The notes under the pieces: model-generated | Told to the model about the DNA's origin: nothing | What the model saw: the letters and a program-made list of their open reading frames with translations, nothing else | Database searches by the model: none | Position numbers and translations under genes: made by a program | NCBI RefSeq assembly: GCF_028554725.1 | Contig: NC_071669.1 | Location: 51,887,001 to 51,951,000 of the forward strand | Length of the DNA: 64,000 bases | Origin: Zeugodacus cucurbitae | Lineage: Eukaryota; Arthropoda; Insecta; Diptera; Tephritidae | Direction: 5' to 3' | In this document: positions 10,048 through 23,385 of the stretch, piece after piece | Position numbering within the stretch: the first letter of the stretch is position 1 | How the letters are laid out: each line of letters opens with the position of its first letter

Positions 10048-13000
10048 CTATCTTGAAATATGCCTTAATCGAAGACAACCGAATACTTGGCATGTATATT
10101 TTCAAAAACATCTACAACTACTTAAGTATCCTTAGTTGTTTAATGATTCTGAAAAAACTTTTGTAGGAGGAAAGTTTCTGTGTGAACTAGTTTGAGTCTC
10201 ATGGTATACCGACCAAGTTGTCTTGATTATTTCAAAAACGTTCTTCCCCACTCTAGTCAGAAACGATTTTTTTGAAACAATATTTTCAGAAACTCTTACT
10301 CGTTTATTGGTTCTAATATTAAATATTAATTCTGATATCTAAAGGAATCTCAATATTTTTTCCCCCACAGTTCTTGTGAACTTTATATCCTTTCAATGAA
10401 GGATCTCAAAGAAGGCACGATATGTTACTTATTTATAAAATTTATCGATCTCAAGCTTAATAACCATGAAACAAAATCGAAAAGATCTTTTACAAAACCG
10501 ATGGGATTAACCGTAGCGGTTTACTCGTTTGGGCCATAAGTGGACTGACTCAAAATAATCTATCTAATTTCAGATTCTTGATTTTTTAGAAGTTTTACGA
10601 GTATGTTAGATAATTTTTTTTTGTATTTTTTATATTAATACTTATGCATCTTCTTCATCTGACAACAGAAAAATAAGGGATGATTGTCAGGAGTAAAAAA
10701 AGAGTTCAAGTATACAAAACTACTGAAAAAAGTAATGCTCACATTTTCCTACAGGGTGTTTATACTCCAAATATACTCATATACATATTCATACATACAT
10801 ATAAACACAACAACTCTTTTCTGTAGATTGTGGGTTCGTTACTTGAATTCGTATTGTTTAGTGGTTTATTGTGGTTTTTAGGATGTAATGATAGTCACCA
10901 AAAGTCATTGTGCACTTCAATAAACCCTATATATGAGTAACTTGTAAGTACTTGTGTTTGTTTGCATTGTTGCAATCTGCTTTTGAGACACACATATTAC
11001 TATTTCAGTAACTAATTTAAGAGTTCATTCATACATACATGTGTGGACATCTCTGCACACGAATAGGTGGTAATCACAAACATACTTAAAAGTGCATATA
11101 AAATACCGAATAAAGTAGTTTTTTAATTTGTATTTTATTAACGCCCTTGCTCTCAATACCTAGCATGACGAAGAGCGATGGCACTAACCAAAGCCAAAGT
11201 ACCAGAGTCACCACCAACCCCTTCGCGTGACTATACATATATCATGCGGCATTTAAAGCATCAATGACTTGCAAAAAAAGAAGAAAATAAATGATTTTCG
11301 GTGGTGAATGAATTTAATAAGATGAGGCATTAAAAAATATATTGAAATCGCTTACAAGATTAGTTTTACAGCCAATAATAATACGAGGGCATTTTGGTAT
11401 GTTAATACTTTTTGAGTCTCTCACAGTGGAGTTTAAGTTGAAAAATTGCTTCTGAGTAGTTTTTATATACAAATTTGGTTTTTTTAGGGTTGCTCATTAC
11501 ATGCTCATTACACGAGGTAGATTCTTGCATTCAACAATATTTCTTTTATCATATATAGTAAGTGTATTTCTGCCAAGCAAATTGTATGAAGTTGGCTTAA
11601 GGGCTTAGGGGTAATCAAAGACACGAAAAATTTAAAATTTTCGGTAAATTTTTTTGCTATTAAATCATGTTATTTTACAAATAAATAATAATAATATGGC
11701 ATTATTGCACAATATTTTGACTTGAAGCCACGAAAATTTAAAAAAAAATCTATAATTTCCAAAGTTATAGCTAGTTGTATAGTTGTCCTAGTTCCAAAAA
11801 AAGGTCCCTGCGGTGATATCATCACCGTAAGTCCTTGGAGATTTAGCTAAAATCAATCGGATAAGAAAAATTTGTTTTATAAATAGATAATCCTGGGCCT
11901 GATTGAAGCTTTTTCGTTTTATTTTTCAAAAAAAACAAATTTTTTAATTATTAAATTTTGTTTTAGATTTTCGGGAAAAAAATCAATAGTAAATTGGCCT
12001 CAAAAAATCGAAATTTTTGAAAAAAATTCAAAATAGCTTCAATCAGGTCGAGGATTATTATGTATTCTAAAAAGGTTGTCACCAGTTCAAAAAACACAGT
12101 TTTGAGAAAAACGCATTTAAAGTTTCATCAGAGCGGAGTGCCCGAGCGCTTTTTGCTATTTGTCGAAAACCCGAAAAGTAATTATCGTATCAACTTCAAA
12201 TTTTCAGAGAATATTTTTAAGATATTACACATGACGAAAATGCAAAACCCAATTTTTTCCAATCAGAACAGACTAATCGCAATTATACACATTTAATCAC
12301 TTTTGTGAATTTTTTAGTCTCAAACTAGAAATTGTGAATGAGAAATTTATAACCAATGAAATTTTTAGAAAACCATTAAGTATTTTTTTTATTAAAAAAG
12401 TCATTGAATTATCAAACAGTGCTCGTAATGAAATATAATCAGTTTTAAACAAAATCTAAATTTCTTTGCGCTACTATTAAGAAGACTATACTATTAACCA
12501 CAGAAACCAATAAAATATCAATTAGCGCAAATTAGAATTACAAAAATCAATCTCCTTGAATCGATATAGTTTTACTTTTTGAGTTATTGAAGTATTTAGT
12601 GGTGGAGCTCAGAATGCATAGAGCCAACAGACGTACTAAAATTAAATGGATAATATCGAACATTTCAATAAATCTGTTGGTTGAAAAGCGAGGTCGTAAG
12701 AACGGACGTACTTAAGGGGGTCATCGTCATCCCATGTGACGGTTTTTTAGTGATTTTTAAGATTTTTTTTCTACTTCTTCCAGTAAATTGATAATGGTGT
12801 TTTAAGACCTAAAGTTTACATGCCATAAGAAGTTATCATCGAATAATGATGATTCACTCGTATGCCATTTTAAAACTTATAAGGACCTTGTTATACCTAG
12901 TAACCGCCAGAGGCGCCACACAATTAAGTTTGAACAAATATCAAGCGATATATATAAGGCTACTGGTTTGGCCTAGTGAAACCCTGATCTGCAAACCAAA

Positions 13001-13250
13001 ACCGTGCATATCCTCTGTAACTGCAAAGCCTTAATTATAGCGCCATATACAAACTCTGCATTATTAAGTTAAACGATGCAGAGTTGTAGTTTAGGTATAC
13101 GGTATCAAAGCGCTATACGCCGCCTCACAGCCATATAACTTACTAAAATCGTTAGAAAAAACAATTGAAAGTAAAACAGCTGACTTTATACTCGTTACGC
13201 TTGTTTGTAACTGAACTGGAATGCTAAAAACAATAAAACTGCATGACAAA
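10048..13250. other. Non-coding intergenic DNA with possible old repeats
   Basis: No coding exon was recognised. Around 11590-12200 the AT-rich sequence carries blocks (for example 'ttgagaaaaacgcatttaaag') resembling parts of the TTAA MITEs at 5842 and 45059, but no matching pair of ends was found. A TTAAGGGGG motif at 12711 resembles a lone MITE end. Confidence 0.35.
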
Positions 13251-14181
13251 AAACAAAAAAATTAAATGTGATCTAGCTTTTATTGCAAACATCCAACGCT
13301 TGGCAATGTGCAACAGACAATGCAAAGAGGCAGCAATATTGAAATGCAGGCAAAAGATATGAGATATGAAAATGATATAATGAATTCGGAAATGAAAAGC
13401 TGCAGCGGTAAATCATTGGCAACGAGCGCGACGGGAAAATGCCGCTGCAGCAGTAGAAATGCGACTTTTACAAAGCAACATTGTCCGCAATTCGGATTTC
13501 GCGGTCGCACGCTTACTTATGCGCACGCCAAAGCGAGCGCTTAATGTGAAAAGAGTGTAGCAGCACAACAGCAATTGCAGCGCAGAAAATGCAGTTCAAA
13601 TTCAATATCTATTACAACATTTGCACGACAAAACCGCTGTGACCACAATAACCGCAAATGGAGCGAGTTGGCGCTCGAGCGCGATGCTAGATTTGTTGTA
13701 GGTGTGCGCGTGCGTCGGCGCATAAACGAGTAAGTGGAGCGCAAGAGCCAGTTTGCAGCAACTACATAACATGTATGTGAGTATGCGCGGAGAGCGCCGC
13801 TGAGATCGCCATTCCAAGCCAATCGAAAGTGAGTTTACACCGATGACGTCACATGCGGTGGGGTATGACGCGTGCGCCAACGTCAGCGACGCCGTCGATC
13901 GCTCCCAACGAAAGTGAAAACCAAACGAGCGCAACTAAGCGAAACGAATGCTATTGTACGACGAATTTGTGGGCCGTGGCCGGTTGTGCGCAATGCCGAA
14001 GACCGCAGATCTCATCAAGCGCTCGCGCGTCGCCAGCATGCAGCAGCAGCAGCAGCAACAACCGCAGCGACAAAAGACAAACAAAGCAAAATCAGAAAAA
14101 ACAACAAACAAACAACAAAAAAGTGAGCAACCAAAATGAGAAGGAAAAAAATGCACAAGTTGCCGTGGCTTGTTGGGCGCA
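13251..14181. promoter_or_regulatory. GC-richer upstream region of Cpr66D with a CRE palindrome
   Basis: The roughly 900 bases upstream of the TATA box are richer in G, C and CpG than their surroundings. They contain a perfect CRE palindrome TGACGTCA at 13844-13851 and CAG/CAA runs near 14040. Long open frames occur in several frames on both strands, which looks compositional rather than coding. A regulatory role is inferred from position. Confidence 0.45.
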
Positions 14182-14189
14182 TATAAAAG
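14182..14189 (+). promoter_or_regulatory. TATA box of the cuticle protein gene
   Basis: TATAAAAG lies about 212 bases upstream of the start codon. That predicts transcription from about 14210 and a 5' UTR of roughly 180 nt. No competing TATA lies closer to the ATG. Confidence 0.65.
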
Positions 14190-14393
14190 AAGCTTTGGAC
14201 GCTCGGCGGTTTGCAGATACTTTTTTGGTACCTACGAGGACGAACGAGCAGCGGTTTGGGTGTGTTGTTGCAAAGTAAATGAAAATAAAGTTTTTCTGTG
14301 TTTAATATTGTTGTTGTAGTTATTGTGGGAGTGTGTGAATTCAAGCAAAGAACAACGCTCAGTTTTAAATAACAGTTTCCAAAAAAAATTAAA

Positions 14394-17300
14394 ATGTGCT
14401 CTACAATGCGTTTACTCGCCCTTTTGGGTCTGATTGTGTTAGTGCGTGCGCAACAACAGAATGTTGATCCCGCTTATCTTCGTCAATACTATCAACAATT
14501 GCAACAGCAACAACAACATCAGCAACAAGGCGCCGACGCCACGCCCATTTATGAACAAAATTCCGAGCAAACACAACAATATGTGGCGCCAGGACAACAA
14601 TTTCGCCTAAAGGATACCGTACGCGAACAGATACAGGCGCAGCAACAACAACAACACCAAGGTGGTTATGTTGCGCCAGCGGTGCGTGATTACGCACAGC
14701 ATCAGCAGCAACAGGTGAGCGCACGATGCAATATTTAACGGAATAAATGAAAAATAAATAGAATAAAAACAAAAATAAAAAAAAAATAATTTATTACAAA
14801 AATATATAAAAATTAAATAATAAAATTAAAAAAAAAATAATTTATCAGACATTTTTTTTTTAATTGAAACTTGTGTCTCCCTCTACTTACACGCTAATTT
14901 GCTTTTTTGTCTCTCTGCATTTTACCAGCAATACCAGCCCCAGCAATATCGTCCACAGCCACAAGCCGTTAGTCCACCACGTCACTCACAGCCTCAGTAT
15001 CAGCCACAGAAGGCTAAATTGCAGGCACAACGTCCACAACAACAACAAGCCGAGGAGGAGGAATACGATGATGTAAGTAACAAATGTTCGACGAAATTGC
15101 CAATTAAACTTTTAAGACCAAAAACCGAAATCTAAAAAATCTTAAAAAAAAAAAATGACTGAAACCATCTGTCACTGTGTGAGAGCAGCTTATACTCGTA
15201 TTTCATTGAGCAAGTGGGTAGTTATATAAGTTACATAAGTGCAGCGCAATACCTTCAAGTGTCTTTAAGCACCGGTACTAGTAATGACAAATGCAGTAAC
15301 AGCAATAACATTTGCTTAAATAATTGCCGTAATTCCAATTCATCACACGCCAATTGCTGCAATGAGCATTTAAATTGCTGCATTTTAATAGCTTTTGCTC
15401 GACACTTAAAGTGTTTAAAGTGTGATTGAGTTTAACAAGTCGCAATGAGATATATGTGATTGAGGTTTCCATAAAGATTTTACAAATTGAAATGTTTATA
15501 TAATTTTTTTTAATTGTTGAATGATTAACTTAAAACTCTAGTTTCTGTCCGACCATCGCTACGGTCTCATAATATTGTATCAGTTTATGGTTGCCAGTTA
15601 TCGAGTTTACTGGGTTGAACTAGAACTGGGTTGAATTAGAGTTTTGGTTCTCTTTTGCCACATCCAATATTTCGAACTTACCTTATTGAAAAATTTTAAG
15701 GGACTAGTGCTTGGGTCCACACTTTTTTTCGAAATTATATTCAAATATCTTTGAATTATTAGGCGCTAGCCTAACACAAGTTAGTTTACTAAGTTGATAC
15801 ATCGATTGGCCTCCCTATGACATTTTTTATACAAAAAAACAAGAATAACAAAAGTAACCAAATTGTTTTGGGATAATAGGTGAGCTAGTTCCGTTAGCAT
15901 ATTAGAAGACAGCTGAAGGTAATCTCCGGATTACAGTCACTTCTCCTTATCTACGGTTTGCGGTTTACTTACTTACTGTTTCAAGAGCTATATTCAAAGG
16001 TACATCCAGATTTCAGTAAGCATACAAGAGTTGAACTCTTTTCTATTATTATTAACGTCGTTTTATTATATTTCGTCCAATTAAAATTGATAGTTTAGTG
16101 AAAAATCATCTCACCAGTCGTGAAATCTCGAATCAAAGTAATAAAAAAGTGTTTCTTTTTATTTTTCTGAAAACAAAAAAGTAAAAATAAACCCTTCGGC
16201 GGTATAGATTTTATGCGAAGTGATGAAATATAGAAATTAATTATTAATTTAAAATAACTGTACAAGCAATATTGAAATTTTTGAAATATTTTTCGCAAAA
16301 AGCTTTTTTTTAATCATTTTTTAAATATTTTTCCAAAGTGTGTTTTCCAAATTTCCCTATACTCTATAAATACTTTGCGAAATTTTGAAATATTTGCCAC
16401 AGCTTACTAATAAAATAAATCATCTATTGCTATGTACTAAATAATAAATTTTATTTTCTCTGCATTATTAGAAAATTTCTGCATAGTCATTACGCTGACG
16501 CATCGTCTTGAGCACACTTGAATAGTACACATGAATACAACCAATGCATGCCTTAAAACAAAGTTAACGGTGCAGCAACATTGGCCATTGGTCGTTATGC
16601 GCCATTGCCCGAACGAGTAGCAGCACAGCACGCCCGTTAACTGTGCATTAATCACTTTTCAATTATGTATCAACTAATCATAAACGGTGCATGGTAGGCG
16701 GCATTGAATGATATTTGATTTTTTGCTAATAGCAGAGTTACTCGTATAATAAACTTTTTTAGTTGTAGCCGTTCAGTGGCAATGATTTGAAAACAAGCTA
16801 CTCATATTTATGAGCCATCCCAACAACTAACATACATACATACCCGTAGAAACATTCAAAGACGGCTTGCCGCCGCCTGCGTGTGCCGCGTTCATCTGCT
16901 TAAAAGCGTATCGTTTAAGGTCATTAACTCATTTCGCCAAACTTCAAGTTGGCATGCAACCAGCTACATAGCTATTGCATTGATACGACTCGTTTGACTT
17001 GCATGGCGGCATGCAGTGGAAATTACATATGGACAATGGAATTGCCCATAGCGCCTACTCTTGTTGCAAGCTGGTTAGTTGGTTGGTTGTTTGATTTGTG
17101 GTTTTCTTGTTTGTCTGCTGCTATCTTTGCTTTTTTTTGTGCAACACAATAATTTAGTTTTCAATGCGGAAATCAGCATTTATAATTACTCACATATTGA
17201 TTTACATACATATTTACACATGTGTGTGTGCTAAAAGTAAAAGTTGTAATTCAATCAATCATATTTTATACGAAAAACAAGAGCGTCTTGCTTGATGAAT

Positions 17301-20300
17301 GAAGCCGAATTGCAGATACTCGTAGTATATTGAAAAATATCAGTAGAGTGTGATTTATAACTAAAGTAGTGCCGTTTTTTGAAATGTCAAATATCGATCG
17401 AAGATTCGAATCGAAATTATTTTTATATTTCTTCGATGGAGCAGTATTCTATATTTTAAGTATAGGTTACGCCTGACAATATTTGATTATTATCAAGCAA
17501 CCAATCGAGCAAAATGACACCATTTTATTTAATACTGGCGTAAACACCGCCTAAGCTATTATTAACGAGTTAACAACAGCGCGCCATTAATTATAAAACT
17601 AATTGTAAATATAATACTAAGAGAAACAAGGTCTCTTTCCATCTGGTCTTTCCAACGGAGTGGAGGTCTTCCTCTTCCTCTGCTTTCACCATTGAACACT
17701 TTCAAAGCTAAATTGCTTTCGTCCATCCGAACAACATGACCTAGTCAGAGTAGCCTCTGTTTATTTCTATGTCGTCGTATAACTCATACAGGTCATCATT
17801 GCCAATGTTCAAAAGACCATAAACCTTCCGTAAAGCCTTTCTCTCGAGTGCCGTCTCATCGGGTGTTGCCATCGTCCACGTTTCGGCACCATAAAGTAGG
17901 ACGGGATTAATAAGCGACTTGTAGAGTTTGATTTTGGTTCGTCGAGAGAGGACTTTACTTTTCAATTGCCTACTCAGTCCATATTAGCACATGTTGGCAA
18001 GTGAGATGCGGCGTTGGATTTCCAGGCTGATATTGTTATTGGTGTTAATGCTGGTTCCAAAATGGACACTATTATTTATAACTTCAAAGTTATGACTGCC
18101 AACAGTGAAAAGGTTGGAAGATATTTCGTTTTCGTTATCCTCGTTAATTGCCAGACCCATAAGCTTTGTGATATAGAGAGATAAACAAAAAATTGAAGAA
18201 ACTAAAGAGAAAAGAAGGTCTGGGTCATGTCTTCATCGAAAAAAAGGGCGCCTAAAGTGATTGAAAATCTTACAGTTATTATTTTTACTAAAACCTTCAC
18301 AGCCTATAAGAGATTTATCCTATGTCCTATGTAGTACATATGGATATCAGTATATTTCAACCGGTAAAATTTTATAAAATTATTTAATTGGTGACTCCTT
18401 TTAAGTAAAAAATTATTTCAAACTACAAAATGCTTAAATTTTCGCTAAAATTCGATGAAATGTAATACATGGTTTAAACGCTCTATTAATGCAACTTTTT
18501 ACTTTATATTTTTTTTATTTTCGAGATTATACTATAATTTGTAAAAGACTCAAATAATTATTTGGTTATGAGTACTGCCACCATTATAACGATATTCCAA
18601 TTCATGTTCTTTGGCTTGGCTTAAACTTGAATATCTCAGAAAGATCTTTGCTATGTGGAAACCACTATATAATGGGTGCATTCTATTAAGTTAGGTCAAT
18701 GAAGTCTCGAAAAGAAAATATCTATATATATTACTGGTTCAAAAACGATAACCAACGCACATGCAGAGTTATTTATGAAATTTTAACATTGATCTCCACA
18801 AATTGCTGATTTCAATAAAAATATTAGTCTTCGTATATATATTATTTTTTTAAATCCGGTTGAAAAATTTGTAAATAAAGGGTGATTTTTTAAGAGCTTG
18901 ATAACTTTTTTTAAAAAAAAAAACGCATAAAATTTGCAAAATCTCATCGGTTCTTTATTTGAAACGTTAGATTGGTTCATGACATTTACTTTTTGAAGAT
19001 AATTTCATTTAAATGTTGACCGCGGCTGCGTCTTAGGTGGTCCATTCGGAAAGTCCAATTTTGGGCAACTTTTTCGAGCATTTCGGCCGGAATAGCCCGA
19101 ATTTCTTCGGAAATGTTGTCTTCCAAAGCTGGAATAGTTGCTGGCTTATTTCTGTAGACTTTAGACTTGACGTAGCCCCACAAAAAATAGTCTAAAGGCG
19201 TTAAATCGCATGATCTTGGTGGCCAACTTACGGGTCCATTTCTTGAGATGAATTGTTCTCCGAAGTTTTCCCTCAAAATGGCCATAGAATCGCGAGCTGT
19301 GTGGCATGTAGCGCCATCTTGTTGAAACCACATGTCAACCAAGTTCAGTTCTTCCATTTTTGGCAACAAAAAGTTTGTTAGCATCGAACGATAGCGATCG
19401 CCATTCACCGTAACGTTGCGTCCAACAGCATCTTTGAAAAAATACGGTCCAATGATTCCACCAGCGTACAAACCACACCAAACAGTGCATTTTTCGGGAT
19501 GCATGGGCAGTTCTTGAACGGCTTCTGGTTGCTCTTCACCCCAAATGCGGCAATTTTGCTTATTTACGTAGCCATTCAACCAGAAATGAGCCTCATCGCT
19601 GAACAAAATTTGTCGATAAACACATTTCGAACCGAACACTGATTTTGGTAATAAAATTCAATGATTTGCAAGCGTTGCTCGTTAGTAAGTATATTCATGA
19701 TGAAATGTCAAAGCATACTGAGCATCTTTCTCTTTGACACCATGTCTGAAATCCCACGTGATCTGTCAAATACTAATGCATGAAAATCCTAACCTCAAAA
19801 AAATCACCCGTTAATTATGTATTTCGCCTATTATTGTTTATGTATTATATAATACATTTCACATTATTTAATATTTCCATTATCACGCACAATAAGAAAT
19901 AGGGTGCAAGTGCAAAAAAAAACAACAAAAATATATTTAAAAAAAATATAATAGTTAGTTTAAGCTTGAATTGAAAATAAAGCGGACATAGCAAAGCTCA
20001 AACAGCTAGCGCCATAACAAACAACTGCTCAAATTAACCCAAATCAGTGTTAGATTTTTTTCTTCTTTTTCACAGTTAAACCATTTAATTAAAGCGACTT
20101 GTGACGATTGCAATACTACTGTCTGCGCTATAATTAAAACATAATAAGTTCCAATTTTTAGCAGTCATTGCCCTCAACGCCTTAATACATAGTTGCGCGC
20201 AGACATACTTTTTTGGCTGGCGTCTGATATCGCTGCAATATATCGCCTACAACAGCAAATCACAATTAGCCTCCTTTTACTCGTTAATAACAGCAGCAAT

Positions 20301-22911
20301 TGTTGTTGTTGTTGCATGTGCTATATGACAGTAAATGATTTCGTTCATTTGCTTTTGTTGTCATTGTTGTTGTTGTGCTTCATTTTTGCCAACATGCTTG
20401 AAATTCAATTATTTTTGGGTTGAAAAGCGAAACTTGTTCGACAACATTTTTTTGCACAACATCGAACACTAGACATTCTAAAACCAATTTGAAGTTCCGT
20501 TCCTTTGAATTCCTGCTCTGTAACGCAGTCGGATTTTTGCTGTTGTTGTTGTTGTTGTTTCTTGAGCTTTTGATGTATTTTTTACTATCAACAGTTGTTG
20601 TTATGTATGCATGAAGTGGCCATTCAAGCCATTCTCCGACCAAACCCAAGAGGGGTAAAAAAAATTGAATAAAATGGAAAAGAATAAAAATAAAAAAATA
20701 AAATTAAAAAAAAAGTTAAAAATATAAAAATCGAGCCGCATTGTCGTCAATAGCGTATAATTGTTAGGCATTCAAGCAGGGAGCGCGTGAGCGTGATTTC
20801 TGTGTGTGCGCGCGGCATAGCAACTACCTTAACCCACTTTTGCACCCAATAAAGCACCGTATCAGTTAATGCAATGGGCCGGATCTTTTCATTGTTATCG
20901 CTGTATGTGTGTACGTATATATGTATTTGTGTGTATATACATGTAAGTACATATGTAAATCGCGTTGGCGTTGCATTCGCCTGCAAATGCGTTCCATCGC
21001 GGCAATTTGACCTTTCTGCGCTTATTTATAGCTTCGCTGGTAATTGACTGTGGGGCGTTCTGAACCCGGCGCTGGCATTGTATTATTGTATTTGTATGCT
21101 TGTTCTGCCGCAATCAGAGATTGTGGGTGTGCGCGCGTTGCCGTTGTGGCATCGTAAACTTGCAACACAGGCCAAGATTTATGGTCGACAATTGTTGGTG
21201 TGTAAATGCCGTTTCTTTTTTTATAATTATCCACCGCTCAATGCCATTCCAAGGAGACTCAAATTCGTTTAGTGAAAATCTTATAGTTTTGCAAAAAAAA
21301 AGTAAAAATAAATATTAAATTTAAGTTGTATAGAGGTAGAAAACTGTAATTAAGCGCCTCGTTGGTGACGGCTATGGTTGAGTGCCGGCAATGTTTGATT
21401 ATCAGAATCGAGAGTTAACATTTCGACTAAATTAAAATTTCAAAAAAAAAAAAAAAATATTATTGGGATCGCCTCTCCAAAGCAACTAATAAGATAGACT
21501 TAAAATGTTGCTCGTAAAATTCTTAAATATTTCGGCAATCGTTGAAAATATTTTTGGATTCTCAAACCCAATATAATAATATCCAAACCAACATAACAAC
21601 AACAAACCAATAATTTTAGCCAAATCCCGAACCAATATCTAGTCTGAATTATTATCACAAAAACACATAAAAAAAAATATACGCACACTACCAACAACAA
21701 CAATACAACAGAAAAATAAGACATTAAGTGCGCATGCTCAGCTGATTTGTATGCAGCAGTGGCTGCGTCACCTCGTGACTCTTGCAATAAATACCAAACT
21801 ACTTGCATAAGACGTACGAATATTCGTTAGTAGTGTTACTGAAAAATATATATTGCACCGCAGGCGCGGAGTATGTGCGCGGCATCTCGATTTTGTTACC
21901 GTTACAACACTTTCACTGGTGAACGTCTGCACATACATATGAAATGAGACTAGTGATTTTGAAATCATACGCAACATTTGTATGAATTCATGCCACAACG
22001 ATCGGTCTACTCTATATACTCTATATATTATGCACAGCACCTCACAGCACCCAGACGTGTGCACGTAGCGGGGGATGGCGGGTGGCAGCAGTGGCGCATA
22101 TCAGCCAATCTAACAATCGTCCAACTAGCCAGCCAGTGTGGCGTGTGTGGCAGCTTAGCCGGTCGCGTTGCTGGGTGTCGTTGACGGTGAATGCTGCAGG
22201 CCCACGTTAGAGCTGTTGGCCCAGTTAAGCACGCAAATGCAATACAATATGCTGCGCGTGTTTGCTGTGTTTTTGTTGTGCATGCGCTTTGTGCGTCTAA
22301 TGATGCAATGCAACGTTGGGTGGGTACGCGCCGATTTCACAACTGCACGCCAGTCTACCAGACTGGGACACTTTTCAAAAGTGGTGCACGCACTCCGCAG
22401 ACTACATATTAATTATGTGCAACGCATGCGCGCATTAGGCGACAAGCGACGTTGCGCGTTTTGTGCGCCCATTAAGCAGAAATTTACATATCGAAAAATA
22501 ACAGTAATTTATATTTTTTGTTTTCAAATGCATACGTTTAAGTTTACTTATTTTTTTCTCCTCTTCTTCTTACAGCAAAACTCTTCCTACCAATTCGGTT
22601 TCGATGTTAAAGACGATGAATTCACCAACTATCAAAATCGCAAGGAAGTACGTGATGGTTCCGTGATCAAAGGCAGCTACTCAGTGGTCGATTCGGATGG
22701 TTTCATACGCACCGTTAAGTACACCGCCGATCCAAAGGAGGGTTTCAAGGCTGAAGTCATTCGTGAGCCCACCGATATTGTTGTGAAGATCCCCACGCCC
22801 GCTCCACAACCATTGGTGCGTCAAACTCACAAATCGCAGGATTATGCGCTGAAACCATCACAGCAATATCACCAGCAACAGCCACAGTACCATCAGCAAT
22901 ACCAGCAGTAG
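14394..22911 (+). CDS. Cpr66D: Glutamine-rich cuticle protein with RR chitin-binding domain
   Basis: Three coding exons, 14394-14714, 14929-15072 and 22576-22911, join in phase 0 with GT/AG borders (gtgagc, gtaagt; ttttaccag, cttacag) and give 266 residues. Residues 1-20 form a signal peptide ending in ALLGLIVLVRA. Residues 21-155 are rich in glutamine and include YVAPG and YVAPAVRDYAQ. Residues 160-216 are the Rebers-Riddiford domain, YQFGFDVKDDEF through GSYSVVDSDGF, YTADPKEGFKAEV, with the conserved aromatics that bind chitin. The tail is again Q, H and Y rich. Exons 1 and 2 encode almost only the spacer and exon 3 the whole domain. The product is expected in the extracellular cuticle. The match to Drosophila Cpr66D rests on recalled domain sequence and the Arr2 linkage. 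A second ATG at 14406 is a possible alternative start. Confidence 0.93.
17566..18165 (-). mobile_element. RTE-like retrotransposon fragment in Cpr66D intron
   Basis: Decayed 3' part of the family complete at 46817-50083. The minus strand keeps MKSKVLSRRTKIKLYKSLIN and PVLLYGAETWTM, with frameshifts and small deletions elsewhere. The extreme 3' end is degraded and no TSD was seen, so it is older than the other copies. Confidence 0.8.
18878..19811 (-). mobile_element. Tc1/mariner DD41D transposon, internally deleted copy
   Basis: 934 bp between TA dinucleotides (18876-18877, 19812-19813). The ends are AAGGGTGATTTTTT and ACGGGTGATTTTTT read inward, one mismatch in 14. It is almost identical to the 1306-bp copy at 35714-37019 but lacks about 373 bp, corresponding to 35908-36280 there. 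The junction carries a TTT microhomology. The deletion removes the DNA-binding half and shifts the frame, so this copy could move only with transposase supplied in trans. Confidence 0.9.
18986..19639 (-). pseudogene. DD41D transposase, catalytic half only
   Basis: The open frame starts at the deletion junction and encodes the whole C-terminal catalytic region, identical as far as I can compare to the other copy. It shows first aspartate LFSDEAHFWLNG, second MWFQQDGATCH, third PPRSCDLTPLDYFLWGYVKS. The frame shown has no ATG start and lacks the helix-turn-helix domain. Confidence 0.85.
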
Positions 22912-23200
22912 ATGTGTGTTGTGTGTGTTGTAGAGCGTAGCTCACGCTCGAGTCGAGTCGATTTTTGGTAGTCCATTTGACTAACTAACTATATTGTGGC
23001 CTAGAGCACCGTACGCGATGTCCGCGCGTTGTGTGCGGTTTGTGTGCATAATAACACTTATTTTCATTTTTCATCATAGGTTATACTTTATTTAAATCAT
23101 CCGCTGTTCGAAACATTTTATGGATTGTATGAAATTTTAATTTAAGTGCATATAGAATTTTTTAATCGAAATAAATAAAATGGAAAAACATTAATTGTGG
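22912..23200 (+). terminator. 3' UTR and polyadenylation region of Cpr66D
   Basis: Non-coding sequence after the TAG, with overlapping AATAAA signals at about 23168-23180. Confidence 0.6.
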
Positions 23201-23385
23201 GTAATGTTGTGTTTAATGTGGAGGTTTATTCGATATGAAGTCAAAAAAAGGATTTTGGAGAATGCTGTAGTTGACATTGATTGGTCGGACATAAATCCTG
23301 GCAGTTACATAGACTCCACTGTTTTGGGTATTATCTATTTGGTATAAAGTTTAATTTTTATTAAATATACTTCTATATTGAAGCC
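23201..23385. other. Non-coding spacer
   Basis: No feature seen. Confidence 0.4.

Larger units (their letters stand above)
15073..22575 (+). other. 7.5-kb second intron of Cpr66D
   Basis: Bounded by gtaagt and cttacag. It contains an RTE-like fragment (17566-18165) and a deleted DD41D transposon (18878-19811). The rest, including a TTG/TTGTTG-rich part near 20280-20560 and GC-richer parts near 20740-21200 and 22050-22460, shows no convincing exon. An open frame runs through the last 400 bases into exon 3, but the acceptor and domain start show this is intronic. Confidence 0.8.

Noticed and set aside
13853..14344. Overlapping open frames on both strands upstream of Cpr66D
   Set aside because: They come from CAG/CAA runs and GC-rich composition, overlap the TATA box and lack domains.
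22168..22911. A 247-codon open frame that includes the RR domain
   Set aside because: The first ~135 codons are intron. The cttacag acceptor at 22575 and exact phase with exons 1 and 2 show the domain exon starts at 22576.
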